From Myotis daubentonii (lineage: Eukaryota > Chordata > Mammalia > Chiroptera > Vespertilionidae), in the NCBI RefSeq assembly GCF_963259705.1, contig NC_081852.1, positions 60,383,359 to 60,447,358 of the forward strand: 64,000 bases of DNA, in the 5' to 3' direction. Every line of letters begins with the position of its first letter. Within the stretch, counting starts at the first letter, position 1. Both the position numbers and the translations under genes were made by a program. Below, piece by piece: positions 46,210 through 56,570 of this stretch. The notes below the pieces were generated by a model, which did no database searches, was not told the DNA's origin, and was given only the letters and a program-made list of their open reading frames with translations.

Positions 46210-47000
46210 GTGTGGGGAGGGGAGTGTCCCTCAGCCCAGCCTGCCCCCTCTCACATCCTGGGACCCCTCAGGCGTTGACCCCCATCACCCTCCAATCGCA
46301 GGATCGGCCCCTTGCCCAGGCCTGATGCCTCGGCCAGAGGCATAGACCCCCATCACCCTCAGATCGCCTGATCGGCCCCTAGCCCAGGCCTGACGCTTCC
46401 GCCAGAGGTGTCAGGCTTGGACAGAGGACCCCCATCTTCCCCCGATCACTGGCTCTGGCCCCCACCCAGGCCTGAGGCCTCTGGCCCAGGAATCATGCCT
46501 GGGCAGGGGACCCCCATCTCCCTCTGATCGCTTGCTCCACCTCCCGCCCAAGCCTAACGCCTCTGACCCAGGCTTCAGGCCTGGGCAAGGGGACCATCAT
46601 ATCCCCCCAATGCCCGGCTCAGCCCCCCACCCAGGCCTGATGCCTCGGCCAGAGGAGTTGACCCTCATCACCCTCCGATCACCAATCACCGGATCGGCCC
46701 CTTGACCAGGCCTGAGGCCTCCGGCAGAGGTGTCAGGCCTGGGCAGGGGACCCCCAGCTCCCCGCGGTTGCAGGCTCCGCCCCTGCCCAGGCCTAACGCC
46801 TCTGGCTGAGGCGTCCGGCCCGGGCAGCGGGGACCCACAGCTGCAGCGGCCCCGCGGTCGTGGGCTTCGCTTTAGGCCCAGGCAAGGGACCCCTAGCTCC
46901 CGGGACTGCCAGCTTCGACCGTGCCCAGCTCCCATCGCTGGCTCCACCCCTACTTCCTGCTATCACTGGCCAGGGCGGCAAAGGCGCCTGATTCTCCGAT
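46210..47000. repeat. Degenerate GC-rich tandem array inside Helitron
   Basis: About eight to ten degenerate units of ~75-100 bases built on CCCCCATCACCCTCCGATCG, GGATCGGCCCCTTGCCCAGG, CCTGATGCCTCGGCCAGAGG. Produces long Gly/Pro/Arg frames that are not genes. Confidence 0.8.
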
Positions 47001-47147
47001 CATGGCTGGGGGGCAGGGCAAAGGCGGCCCCAGGGCCGCCTTTGCCCTGCCCCCCAGCTCTTAGCTCCCCCCTGGGTTTCCGATCACTGTCAGTGGCAGG
47101 GGGCTTCTTCCTGCTTTCCCTTTTGCCTCCCTGCATTGTGCCTACAT

Positions 47148-47259
47148 ATGCAAATTAACCGCCATCTTGTTGGCAGTTAACTGCCAATCTTAGTTGGCAG
47201 TTAACTGCCAATCATAGTTGGCAGTTAACTGTCAATCATAGTTGGCAGTTAATTTGCAT
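47148..47259. promoter_or_regulatory. Inverted octamers flanking tandem palindromes
   Basis: ATGCAAAT at 47148-47155 and its reverse complement ATTTGCAT at 47252-47259 (POU/OCT octamer) bracket copies of TTGGCAGTTAACTGCCAA, an 18 bp palindrome, at 47170, 47194, 47218 (one change) and 47242 (truncated), spaced 24 bp. Part of the Helitron 5' region. Confidence 0.6.
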
Positions 47260-47511
47260 ATAGCCCTGATTAGCCAATGAAAAGGGTATCGTCGTACGCC
47301 AATTACCATTTTTCTCTTTTATTAGATAGGATGTTTACTTCGAATTTTTATTAGTTCACACAAACACTCCATCCATGCTTTTGTTCCGGCCTCCGGTCCA
47401 GTTTAAGAACCCATTGTGGCCCTCAAGTCAAAAAGTTTGCCCACCCCTGATCTAGGACCACTGCCTTATTCTACAAAGACAATGGAATTTGAGCTCTGTT
47501 ACGTTCTAGAC

Positions 47512-47747
47512 CAGTGATGGCGAACCTATGACACGCATGTTAGAGGTGACACGCGAACTCATTTTTTTTGGTTGATTTTTCTTTGTTAAATGGCATTTAA
47601 ATATATAAAATAAATATCAAAAATATAAGTCTTTGTTTTACTATGGTTGCAAATATCAAAAAATTTCTATATGTGACACGGCACCAGAGTTCAGTTAGGG
47701 TTTTTCAAAATGCTGACACACCGAGCTCAAAAGGTTCGCCATCACTG
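47512..47747 (+). mobile_element. Non-autonomous hAT element (nhAT type), plus copy
   Basis: Ends CAGTGATGGCGAACCTATGA ... AAAGGTTCGCCATCACTG, perfect 8 bp duplication TTCTAGAC (47504-47511 and 47748-47755). 236 bp with an AT-rich interior. An inverted copy lies at 49501-49735. Confidence 0.93.
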
Positions 47748-49189
47748 TTCTAGACGCTTCTAGAAAGAGAGATGAGGTGCCCACACTATAGGGTTTTTAG
47801 GCTCGCAGAGCGTGGTCCACTGGGCATCCCTGCTCCACACCCTTCATGGGAGGCCATGCTTCTATTTAAATGCCTCCATAACCAGTCCACACAGCCCAGC
47901 GTTTCTTTACACAAGTGGGAGGGCTAGGTCTCAGAATGTCCCAGGGCCCACCCTCTTCCCCATCCTCAGCCCTCTGGAAGCAGGCCCGGCATGCTGAAGG
48001 ACAGAGCTCGGTCTAGGTGTCTTGGTCAACCGGCAGGGCGGGCCCCGTGCTCAGGCCGCTGTGGGCCTGGGCTCCATCAGGAAGTCCGATGGATGGGCTC
48101 CCCACGAGGGCTGCTCTGGGAACTGAACGGAGAGCCACGCAATGTCCCCGAGCCCCAAAGCCAGCCCTGGGGTCCCGTGTGGCAGGCAGGGTGCCCGGTG
48201 CCTGCAGAGCGAATGAGTAGACGAGAGGCACTGGTGGAAACGAGGCCCACAGCGTGTGCAGCGAAAACACCTGTATTTCAGATTTCATTTTCCCAATGAA
48301 TAATTTGCTGAAAACCGCTCCCTGGGGGGAGAAAACCCGCAAAGATTTTCTAAACAGGGAAAGCAACCTTTCTCAGCCTCTCCAGCTTCTGCAGCCGGTG
48401 CCTCGTAACGGAGTTCCTGAGGTCTGGGGGGTGGTGGGGAAGGGGGGGGCGGCACGCGTCACCCAGGCCTGGGCCTTGGATGGGCCCTCGGTCAGAGCCT
48501 GGAAGGGCTCCCGATGTGAAGACACAGGGCTTAGTGGCTTTCCTTCCTGCTGTCCTAGTCCGACTCCTGGTACAAGGCCGTCCACTGGGCATGAGAGGAA
48601 ACGGAAGAAACCCCAAACAAACAGCAAATGCTTGAGCCTGACCTGCCTGCTCGGACTGGGGGGAAGTCTATGGAATCCAGGGGCCACACACATTCGCCCG
48701 GGGCCTCCCCGGGCACCCTCCTCCTTCCACTTTCAGGTTCCCCTGCCTTCCAAGGGGTGCCCATTGGGTGCTTCAGAGAGGAGGGGGGAGCTCTCAGTGG
48801 GGAGCACCCCTCAACCGCCACCTGTGACACGTGGAGGGGACCAACCAGCAGACCCTGCTGCAGGCGCTGCATCTCAGGGACACTGGAGACCACAAGAAGT
48901 AAGCCCCCTCCATGCCCAGTGAGGTTCTGGGCTGGGTGCTGAGCGAAGGGGCAGAACAGGCCAGATGCCAAGCTCGGGGCAGGGGGCCTGGGCCCACCTG
49001 AGCCAGGACGCCCGCCTCTCTCCAGCCCGTCCACAGTCACGTCGTCTCCGGTGCCGAGCAGCTTTTCACCTGCCATCTTTTTCCGGAACGTTTCACCTTT
49101 GAGCCCCCACAGTGAGAAATGACATTCTGGGACAGGCAGGGTGAAAACATCCCCGCCCCCTAACGTGCTTTACGACGTAGCTCTCTGCA

Positions 49190-49492
49190 CAGCTTCGAGA
49201 TGGCTTCGCTCAGATGCAATCCAGAAAAAAATTACTTTTCATCTTAGCAAGGGAATATATCCTAATTCCAATGTTAAAATAATAACGATTTTCTGAAGAC
49301 ACTGCCTCTTTTCTTTTAAAGGCATGTAATACATGAGGACTGACCCCATTAACTTGTGTACTGGGCTCATTAATAAATAATCCTGCCACTAAATTACCTG
49401 TCTTGTAAATTGGTTTGTACAGTTCTAAATAAATAATAGATACTCCCTGTTATCAAACACGATGGAGTTTTTTAAGAAGAGCATGGCGTATG
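49190..49492. other. AT-rich island, possible conserved non-coding element
   Basis: Contains CATTAACTTGTG, GCTCATTAATAAATAATCC, CTAAATTACCTGTC and CTGTTATCAAACACG. Non-repeat, low GC, directly abutting a hAT insertion. Confidence 0.4.
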
Positions 49493-49500
49493 GTGTCAGA

Positions 49501-49735
49501 CAGTGATGGCGAACCTCCTGAGCTCGGCGTGTCAGCATTTTGAAAAACCCTAACTGAACTCTGGTGCCGTGTCACATATAGAAATTTTTTGATATTTGCA
49601 ACCATAGTAACACAAAGACTTATATTTTTGATATTTATTTTATATATTTAAATGCCATTTAACAAAGAAAAATCAGCCAAAAAAATGAGCTCGCGTGTCA
49701 CCTCTGACACGCGTGTCATAGGTTCGCCATCACTG
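49501..49735 (-). mobile_element. Non-autonomous hAT element (nhAT type), inverted copy
   Basis: Same family as 47512-47747 in opposite orientation (ACACGCGTGTCATAGGTTCG then CCATCACTG at the right end). Flanking 8-mers GTGTCAGA / GTGGAAGA match at 6 of 8 bases. The two copies are 1.75 kb apart. Confidence 0.9.
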
Positions 49736-50952
49736 GTGGAAGACAACACGGCGGCTTCGTCGGGAACGGCTTTGGGAGGCTCGGCCCCGCAGCGAGCCCA
49801 CTCACGGTCCAGCTGGAACGCGTTAGCCGGTGAGCGTAGCTGCAAACACTGCATTTAATATCAGACAAGTACACTGACTGTATGTTAGTGGCCAAAAAAA
49901 TCTTAAGCAACTATTAAATGGACAGTTAATGTAACTGTATTTTAAAACACTGAGGTCATATTTAATTTTGAATTGAAACTCTTAAAATGTGCTTTCTGGC
50001 GAGGATGTGGAGTCATAAAACAACGTTGACTACAGAACAACGCTGAGACGTTATTAAAATAAATCTTTTTTCCAGAGCACTCATATTTGCAAGGAGTGGA
50101 TTACAAGCAGCAGAACACATTTGTACAATTCAACAAGGGCTGTCACTGCCAGCCCGTGCCCCACTTTTCCATCCGGAGGATGACGTCACCCGAGGCCAGG
50201 AGGATGCCCCGCCCGCCTGCCCCGCCTCCCGTGAGCTGGCTGCTCTCCCCGCACCCAGCCTTCCGTCCTGGGCACTCCAAGCAGCAAAGCCCGGAGGCCT
50301 TCAACCCCAAGTCCACCAGCAAGGGACACAGTTACTTCAGCGGGGCTGGGGCGGGGAGGGGGTGCATCTAACCAGACCGAGCAGAGGCAGGTGGAGAGGA
50401 GGAGGAAGGACGGGGTAGGAAACACGCCAGCGGCAACGCCAGCCGGTTACAATCCCCTTCAGGAAGCGCCGATTTCTCCGGGAAGCAGGTGGGAAGTCTG
50501 ATTTTAGATGCCTTTCTCCGCCGCTTAGAAAATCAATGCCGCCCTCTGGGAGGCTGCCACACTCGCTGGACCGTGAGCTCCCTGCCTGGACGGGTTCCCG
50601 GCCCTCCCGGGGGACGGAGAGGGGATGTCACAGGGCTCTCGGCAAAGACAGGGCAGCGTTGGTTACAGGTGCCTCTGGCCGCCACGACAGGGACAGCACT
50701 TCTCAGAGCCGAGGCCTGGCTTGACCCTTGAATCCCTGCACCCCGAGCTTGAGAGGGGCAGAGGGGGAGGAAGACAGAGACCCCACTGACAACGGGTGTG
50801 CTGGGAGCTTGGCGGTGCCCTGCTGCCCGTCCTCTCCCTGTGCCCACGCAGGGTCCCCAGTCCCCGGGGGCAGGCCTCTGGGCCGCCTCACTCTGCCCAA
50901 CCGCAGCCGTCGATGCTCTGGGGGCTCTCCTCTCTGGTCCCAGACCTCTAGC
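49736..50952. other. MGMT: MGMT intron 2, unrecognised
   Basis: AT-rich 49850-50110, otherwise GC-rich. Perfect CRE palindrome TGACGTCA at 50181-50188. No exons seen. Confidence 0.4.
50181..50188. promoter_or_regulatory. Full CRE palindrome TGACGTCA
   Basis: GGATGACGTCACCC contains the perfect CREB/ATF site. Second full match in the window; close to the chance rate, so weak alone. Confidence 0.25.
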
Positions 50953-51153
50953 CAGGGGTGGGGAACGGCCAGCCCGCGGGCCATATGAGGCCCGGGAAAT
51001 CATTTGGTCCGGCCCTGCCAAGGCATTAGGGGGGAGTTAATTAAATGTTGGACCAAAGAGAGCAGGCTAGTTTTTAAGTTGATGATTTTGCGTGGCCCAC
51101 GAATGTTATAAATATCCACATGGCCCTGGGCAGAAAAAAGGTTCCCACCCCTG
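50953..51153 (+). mobile_element. Non-autonomous hAT element
   Basis: Ends CAGGGGTGGGGAACGGCCAG ... AAAGGTTCCCACCCCTG with a 7 bp direct flank CTCTAGC on both sides (50946-50952 and 51154-51160). 201 bp. The ends are related to those of the element at 46076. Confidence 0.9.
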
Positions 51154-52252
51154 CTCTAGCCCTTCCCAGCCTGGGCCTTCCTGGAGCCCACACAGCCCTC
51201 ACCACTGGTGACCGTGCGCCCGCAGAGGCCCCAGGGCCCGCGAGCAAGCTCCATTCCGACTCGACTTTTCGCAGGCTTCCCCCTGCGTCTCGGGCCTGAG
51301 TAATTCTGGGATCCTTTAAAAAGATGAGGATTCTCCGGTGCTCAAGCAAATTCTAGTCTGAGAAACAAGTCAAAAAGGGGAAGTCTTCTACAGTATGCAT
51401 AAAAATCTTTCAGTTGTCAATCTGCATTGCAGAAGCAGCGTTTTACCTGTGTAAACAGTGAGGGGTTTATTCTTAAAGGTCTTCATTGCAATGAAAACAC
51501 AATGTAAAAATCCCCGAGAACTCGGGCATCCCTGGAGACGGGGACTCGCCTCAGGAGCAAGAGCAAGGTCAAGGGCAGGGCTGTGTCTGCGTGCACCTCT
51601 GACCTCCCCGCCCCCTTCTGCTTGTCCCAGGTCTGTGGCATGAACTCAGAGACCGCAGGACAGGTGCAGGCACCGAAACCATCCGAAACTAGCAGCCACA
51701 GGCGGCCTCGCTTGCCACCGACGCGAAAGACTGCGCTGGGAACACGCTTATTCCGGGGAGAGGGGTCCTGGCAACGGGAGCAGACCTGTCCCCTCCCGGC
51801 CTGACCACGCGCTCAGCCAGGACCCTTCTCCCAATGGGAATGGCCCTCTGCCCGGTGCCCATGTCCCCAAAGGGCTGGAAAACGGCTCAGAACACAGACC
51901 AAACGAGCAGAGAAGAGGGCGGAGGCTGGCGCAATGCGCCCTCCACCCTGCGACTCCCTTCTGTCCACGTTTCTCAGGGTGAACCAGAGTCAGACTTGAA
52001 CATGAACACCCGACTCTCGAGCTCCCATCTCCTCTTTGGTCCCCCGTCCACCTCACGGCTAGTTTATTAAAATCCAACATCTTCCTGCTGATCACCACGT
52101 AGGGGATTGGACACGTTAACTCCTATCCCAAGGACCAGGCCAGCAACTCCCGCATCAGCGGGGGCCGGGGGGGGGTGGGGGGGCTCCCGGGCTCAGGAAA
52201 CAGCCCCGCCTGCCATTTTTATTAACTATTTCATAGGAAAAGAGTGAAATAA

Positions 52253-52255
<3 letters not shown>

Positions 52256-52309
<54 letters not shown>
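52256..52309. repeat. (AT)27 microsatellite
   Basis: 54 bases of uninterrupted AT dinucleotide followed by GTATGTAT. Confidence 0.98.
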
Positions 52310-52317
<8 letters not shown>

Positions 52318-53639
52318 TAGGAATGGGTGACTCTGTTGAACGTTTTAAGGAACAAGGATAACAAAGAAATGTGGGTTTTTCTTTCCCTAAAAGAACAAAA
52401 ACCTGCGCAATAGCAGACAAGGGCTTCCTGAGCCCAAGGAAAAGCGGGTGCTCCTGGGCCTTCGAGGCGCCTTGGCTGCTCAGGGACGGTCAGGGCAGGC
52501 TGCCTCCTGGACCCAGTGGGGTGGTGTCCATCCCCTCCAGGGTGTGAGTGCCTGCGGAGCAGCCACGACCTTTGACCTCCTGGACCAGCTGCTGGGGGAG
52601 GGAAGGATGACGCCAATGCAGGCCACCCCTGAGTAGCCCACAATCTCCTCCATGCGCTCTGGACGGGAGGCCGCCCCTCGGACAGCTGCCGGTGCACTGA
52701 CGCGTTTGTGCTCGGGCAGGTGCTCAGGGAGACCCCTGGCTCTGCCCAGACTCCTTCTCAGAAGGTGCCCGCATCGGCCTGGATGCCAGAGCGCGAGCTC
52801 TCCCTTCCTCCCTCTCCCTCGGCCCCCAGCGTCACCCTCCAAACTCACGCCTCCATTTCCTGACCTGCCACTCGCTCATGGTACCTCACATTATCAGGCA
52901 CAGAGAAAACATGTCCCTAAACTTCATAGCAAAGACCAGGCCGCCACCGTCTTCCTGTCTCAGTCATGGAGACTCATCCTCCAGGTCCGCCTGGATGGCA
53001 CCGTGGGGCCCAGGTTAGAGGCGGAGACCCCTAACAGACGGGCATTCCCTCCCGGCTGCTGCTGCTGAACGGAGCCAGCTTCCTGTGGCAAAGCCCTGTG
53101 CCCTGACAGGAGGACCAGGACAGAGTGACACGGAGGGGGGCCCTCCTGGTCTCCCTGGGACACCCTGCCCGGGAGCCTCTGTCCTGATGATCGGTATTTC
53201 CCCTGGATCGGGGCCAGCGGGAGCTGGTACCACATGCACCATCGCCTGCTTTCATTCACAGATTTAACCAGATGCTTTAGAGAAGAAACGAGATGGAAGA
53301 CACACAGATGTCCTTGGGAGGGTGTCCACAGAGGTGAGCAGAGCTGCAGGAGCCGAAAGCGGGTCCACCTCCCTTCCAGGCCCTTCCAAGCCCCCTGGCC
53401 GGCGACCCCGTGCGCTGGGGCCGCCCCTGTGTCGACTCCACGTCCAAGAGGAGCCAATGACTACTTCATTGCCCCCGCAGCCAGTCTAAAGCCAGATGAT
53501 TACCATTCCCTCCCAAAGTGTAATCGAGGCACCAACACCTTCCACCCCACAGATGCAACCATCCAAATGCAGCCGAGGGGTGGGGACTGGCAGGAACGCG
53601 TCCCTTCCCCACTCGGTGAAGTGGCTCCGATAGCTGTCA

Positions 53640-54020
53640 CTAACACCAAGGGGTTTATTAATAGGCAGAAATTAATTGTATGTAGACTGAATTAATGAGA
53701 TGGAAAAACATGCATATTTCAGCGAATGCAGAGGGGACGGGCTCGGCCGCGGCGGCATCGGTAATGAGGTGCCTGGGCCCCGGGACGGCGCGGAGCCGCT
53801 CAGCCAGCCGCGGTTCTTTTGTGATCGCGGGGGCTGGAGGTACCATTACAAAAATCCACTGTGAAATGTAAACACCACGCAACTGTTTTGAGCACAAAGT
53901 TGACCCCCGATGCGTCTTCTGTAGACTGCCATCTACAGATTTATAAATAAATGATTAGATGTAAATTCTCCTGAGGATTTTCCTTTTCCACAGCAATTAC
54001 AGGAGCAGATTATTATCATG
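53640..54020. other. AT-rich island, possible conserved non-coding element
   Basis: GGGTTTATTAATAGGCAG, AAATTAATTGTATGTAG, GAATTAATGAGATGG, TAAATAAATGATTAGATG and CAGCAATTACAGG in two blocks either side of a short CpG-rich stretch (53735-53830). Strongly TAAT-rich and without a repeat signature. Confidence 0.42.
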
Positions 54021-54479
54021 CGGGGGTGTGTGTGGGGGGTTTCCAGGGAAAGTGCCTGACGGGCAGGAACCACTCAGGCCGAGCTCACGGCGGAGTCACC
54101 AGGGCAGGAAGTCCAATGTCAGTGTGCCCTGCCAGCGCTGTCACCGGCCACGCCCCCAGGCACCGCATCCACACGGCCTCGCGTTAAAGTGCACGACTGT
54201 CACTGACACGCCGGACTGAGAAGGGGCGACGTGTCCAGTGGGATCGACGTCAGGGAGAAGGCTTCCGTGTTTCCCGTCCACATGTCGTGAGAAGCTGTCG
54301 CGTGTCGGGGCCTAACGCTCTCTCGAACGTCTTCTCTCTGACTCGTTGGGACCCGTTTTTTAAGCCGTGAAAACACAAGGTAACAAGGCTAATCAGAGAA
54401 CACGCGACGCAACGAGCCGTGTCCACTTGGCTTTGTCCTGGTAAGTGTCCCCTGTGGGCGGAAGGACCCACCGTGTCCA

Positions 54480-54640
54480 CCTTTGGGAACATGGGAGTTG
54501 TTCCCCGTTTGGGGCCATTGTACATCAGCTGCTGTGAATGTTGGGGTGCAGTCTTATGTGGACACACGTGTCCAGGTTCTTGGCTGTGTGACCAGGAGTG
54601 CTGTGGGCCACACGGGAACTGACCTCCTGAAATAAGGCCT
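54480..54640 (+). mobile_element. Old L1 3'-end fragment
   Basis: GGGGCCATTGTACATCAGCT, GCTGTGAATGTTGGGGTGCA and GTGTGGACACACGTGTCC-like order resembles the common L1 segment with the 'tattatgaataatgctgct ... ctgggtcatatgg' pattern. Heavily diverged. Confidence 0.5.
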
Positions 54641-55852
54641 TCAGAGGCTCCAGTTAATACGGGTTTTCCATTTTCCCCCAAAGAAAAAGGACCCTCCCGG
54701 TGCCCAGCGTGTGCCGCATAGAATGCACTCTCCCTGCTTAGAAGTACAGGACGTGAGGTCACCTGACCTCCGCAATCTTCATTCAGTGTGGGCATCTGTT
54801 TGCATGTCTACCAAGAAATTCCCCGTGAGGGAGAAAATCTCATTTCCTCACGTGCTGCTCAACAGTCATTCTGAATGGTTTCTTTTATTTAAAAGGATCA
54901 ATTTATCAATTTAAAAGTGATTAGCACTATCACATGGTTATTTTCTCTTAAAGAGACTCGAATTCCAGCTGCAGTCAACGCACACACAGTGCACAGCCCA
55001 GCGTGGTCCGAATCCTGACAAACCACTTCCTGCGGATCCCACCCACGTCCACATCCACGTGTGCTGAAGGGACACGTCACAGAAGGGCGCCTCCACGTGA
55101 GCACAGCTCAGGCAGGAAGCCCGGCGAGGCTTTCTCTGCCAGGTCAAGGCCATCCTCTGAGCTGGGAAATACTCTTAGTGCCCGACCCCACCCCCCGTCC
55201 CAGCGATCGCCTCCACGACAGACACCTCTCTGTGTTCGCCTCTCATGAAAGAGACTGATGACGAACACCCCCAACGCTGAACTTGGCCAACCACTGCTGA
55301 CGGAGGGGGCTCATGTCTGTGGGCTGGAGTAGGGACCACTCTGATGGGAAGAAAAGAGAGGGACTGCTTTCTCCCTAAAATCCGGAGATGATACGCTGCC
55401 TGCTCTCATCACCTTTGATGAACGTTATACGGGTGAGGTCCAGCCAACACAATTACGGAACAAAATAAGTTTAAAACAATGGCCTAAGCCCTAAGGAAAC
55501 ACAGGAAACCCGAAATGTCCTATCATTTTAAAGTTTTCTTATAAAGAAAACTATAATCGAAGACACTTTCAGCAGTACATTCCAACAGACATTTAAGGAA
55601 GCGTTGCTGATAGAAAAATATGTCATTTACAATGGGTCATATATATTTCAACATATCTAGCAATAGATCCAACAGAATGTATGCAAGACCTCTGTATGGA
55701 AAACCATAAATCATTGTTGAGAAAAATTAAGACAGCCTCAGTAAGTGAAGAAATGTGCTCACAGATTTGATGACTAAGAATTATAAAGATGTCAATTCTC
55801 CTCGAGCCAATCCAGAGTCAATCCAATCTCAACTCAAAGAGGAAAAGGTGTG

Positions 55853-56060
55853 GCCCTGGCTGGGTAGCTCAGGTGGTTAGAGCATCATCCAGATACACCA
55901 AGTTTGCAGGCTCGATTGATCCTCGGTTAGGTCACATACAAGAATCAACCAATGAAGCATCAGTAAGTAGAACAACAACAACCAAAATCAATGTTTCTCT
56001 CTCCCCCCGCCATCCCTGTCCTCTCTCTCTAAAATAAAATAAAGAAAGAAAGAAAAAAAA
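55853..56060 (+). mobile_element. Ves SINE
   Basis: GCCCTGGCTGGGTAGCTCAG head, GGTGGTTAGAGCATCATCC A box, GGCTCGATTGATCCTCGG B box, CAATGTTTCTCTCTCC and an AAAGAAAGAAAG tail. Confidence 0.92.
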
Positions 56061-56184
56061 GTAGTTTTTTAAAAAAATACTCTGGAATGTAACAAAACTG
56101 ATTGCAAAATGGAGATGCTAATAGAAATGTCTTGGTCAAGAACTGCCAAGAAGCACTTTCTCTACCAGATACCAAGATGTGTTA

Positions 56185-56484
56185 TCTATATATATAAAGG
56201 CCTAAGCAACTGAACGACCAAACGACCGGTCGCTATGACGTGCACTGACCATCAGGGGGCAGACGCTCAACACAGGAGCTGCCCCCTGGTGGTCAGTGCG
56301 TTCCCACAGCAGGAGCGCCACTCAGCTGACCAACGGGCGCCAGATGCTGGGCTCATGGCTGGCGAGCACAGCTGCGGTAGCCCGAGCCTCTCCCGCCTCC
56401 ACAGAAGAGCTACTGGATTGTGAGAGGGTGCAGGCCAGGCTGAGGGACCCCACTGGTGCACGAACCTGTGCACCGAGCCTCTAG
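56185..56484 (+). mobile_element. Short HeliBat Helitron (copy 2)
   Basis: Starts TCTATATATATAAAGGCC after an A and ends CTAG (56481-56484). The 3' hairpin GGTGCAC ... GTGCACC (7 bp stem) lies just before the end. 300 bp. The first ~125 bases align with copy 1 at 22893; the middle differs by an indel. The next base is C where T is expected, so the target T has probably mutated. Confidence 0.88.
56249..56292. promoter_or_regulatory. Inverted CTCF-core-like motifs, Helitron copy 2
   Basis: Plus-strand CCATCAGGGGGCAG at 56249-56262 (13 of 14 to the consensus) and minus-strand CCACCAGGGGGCAG at 56279-56292 (14 of 14). Same arrangement and 16 bp spacing as in copy 1. Confidence 0.5.
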
Positions 56485-56570
56485 CAAAGCTATAATAACT
56501 AAGATAGTGAGGTTTGGTGAAAAGATGGTCCTAGAGGAAGTAAAGAAGACAAGGGAACTCAGACAGATCC

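Larger units (their letters stand above)
46173..47331 (-). mobile_element. HeliBat Helitron, 1.16 kb, nested
   Basis: Read on the minus strand it starts TCCTATCTAATAAAAGAG after an A and ends CACCGGGCCCCTAG before a T, with no target duplication: a canonical HeliBat Helitron. A 9 bp stem hairpin (GTGCACGAA ... TTCGTGCAC, 46184-46202) precedes the CTAG end and serves as the family's replication terminator. The 5' part holds four 24 bp palindromic repeats. The middle (about 46210-47000) is a GC-rich array of units containing CAGGCCTGA and GATCGGCCCC. No Rep or helicase coding, so non-autonomous. Confidence 0.94.
46076..47449 (+). mobile_element. hAT MITE interrupted by a Helitron
   Basis: Outer element with ends CAGCCGTGGGTAAACTATGG ... 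AAGTTTGCCCACCCCTG and a perfect 8 bp target duplication ATCTAGGA (46068-46075 and 47450-47457). Without the nested Helitron (46173-47331) it is about 215 bp. Non-autonomous, no transposase. Confidence 0.92.
47458..49500. other. MGMT: MGMT intron 2 segment
   Basis: Apart from the hAT element at 47512-47747 it holds unrecognised GC-rich sequence (47800-49080) and an AT-rich island at 49190-49490. Confidence 0.5.
51161..55499. other. MGMT: MGMT intron 2, mostly unrecognised
   Basis: GC-rich unique sequence with a G-rich patch at 52150-52186, a TA microsatellite, an AT-rich island (53640-54020) and an old L1-like fragment at 54480-54640. No exon recognised. Confidence 0.45.
55500..56570 (+). mobile_element. 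L1 ORF2 fragment, interrupted
   Basis: CTAGCAATAGATCCAACAGA, GACCTCTGTATGGAAAACC, ATAAAGATGTCAATTCTCC and AGCTATAATAACTAAGATAG follow the L1 ORF2 3' half in order. Stops throughout. A Ves SINE (55853-56060) and a Helitron (56185-56484) are inserted in it. Confidence 0.8.
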
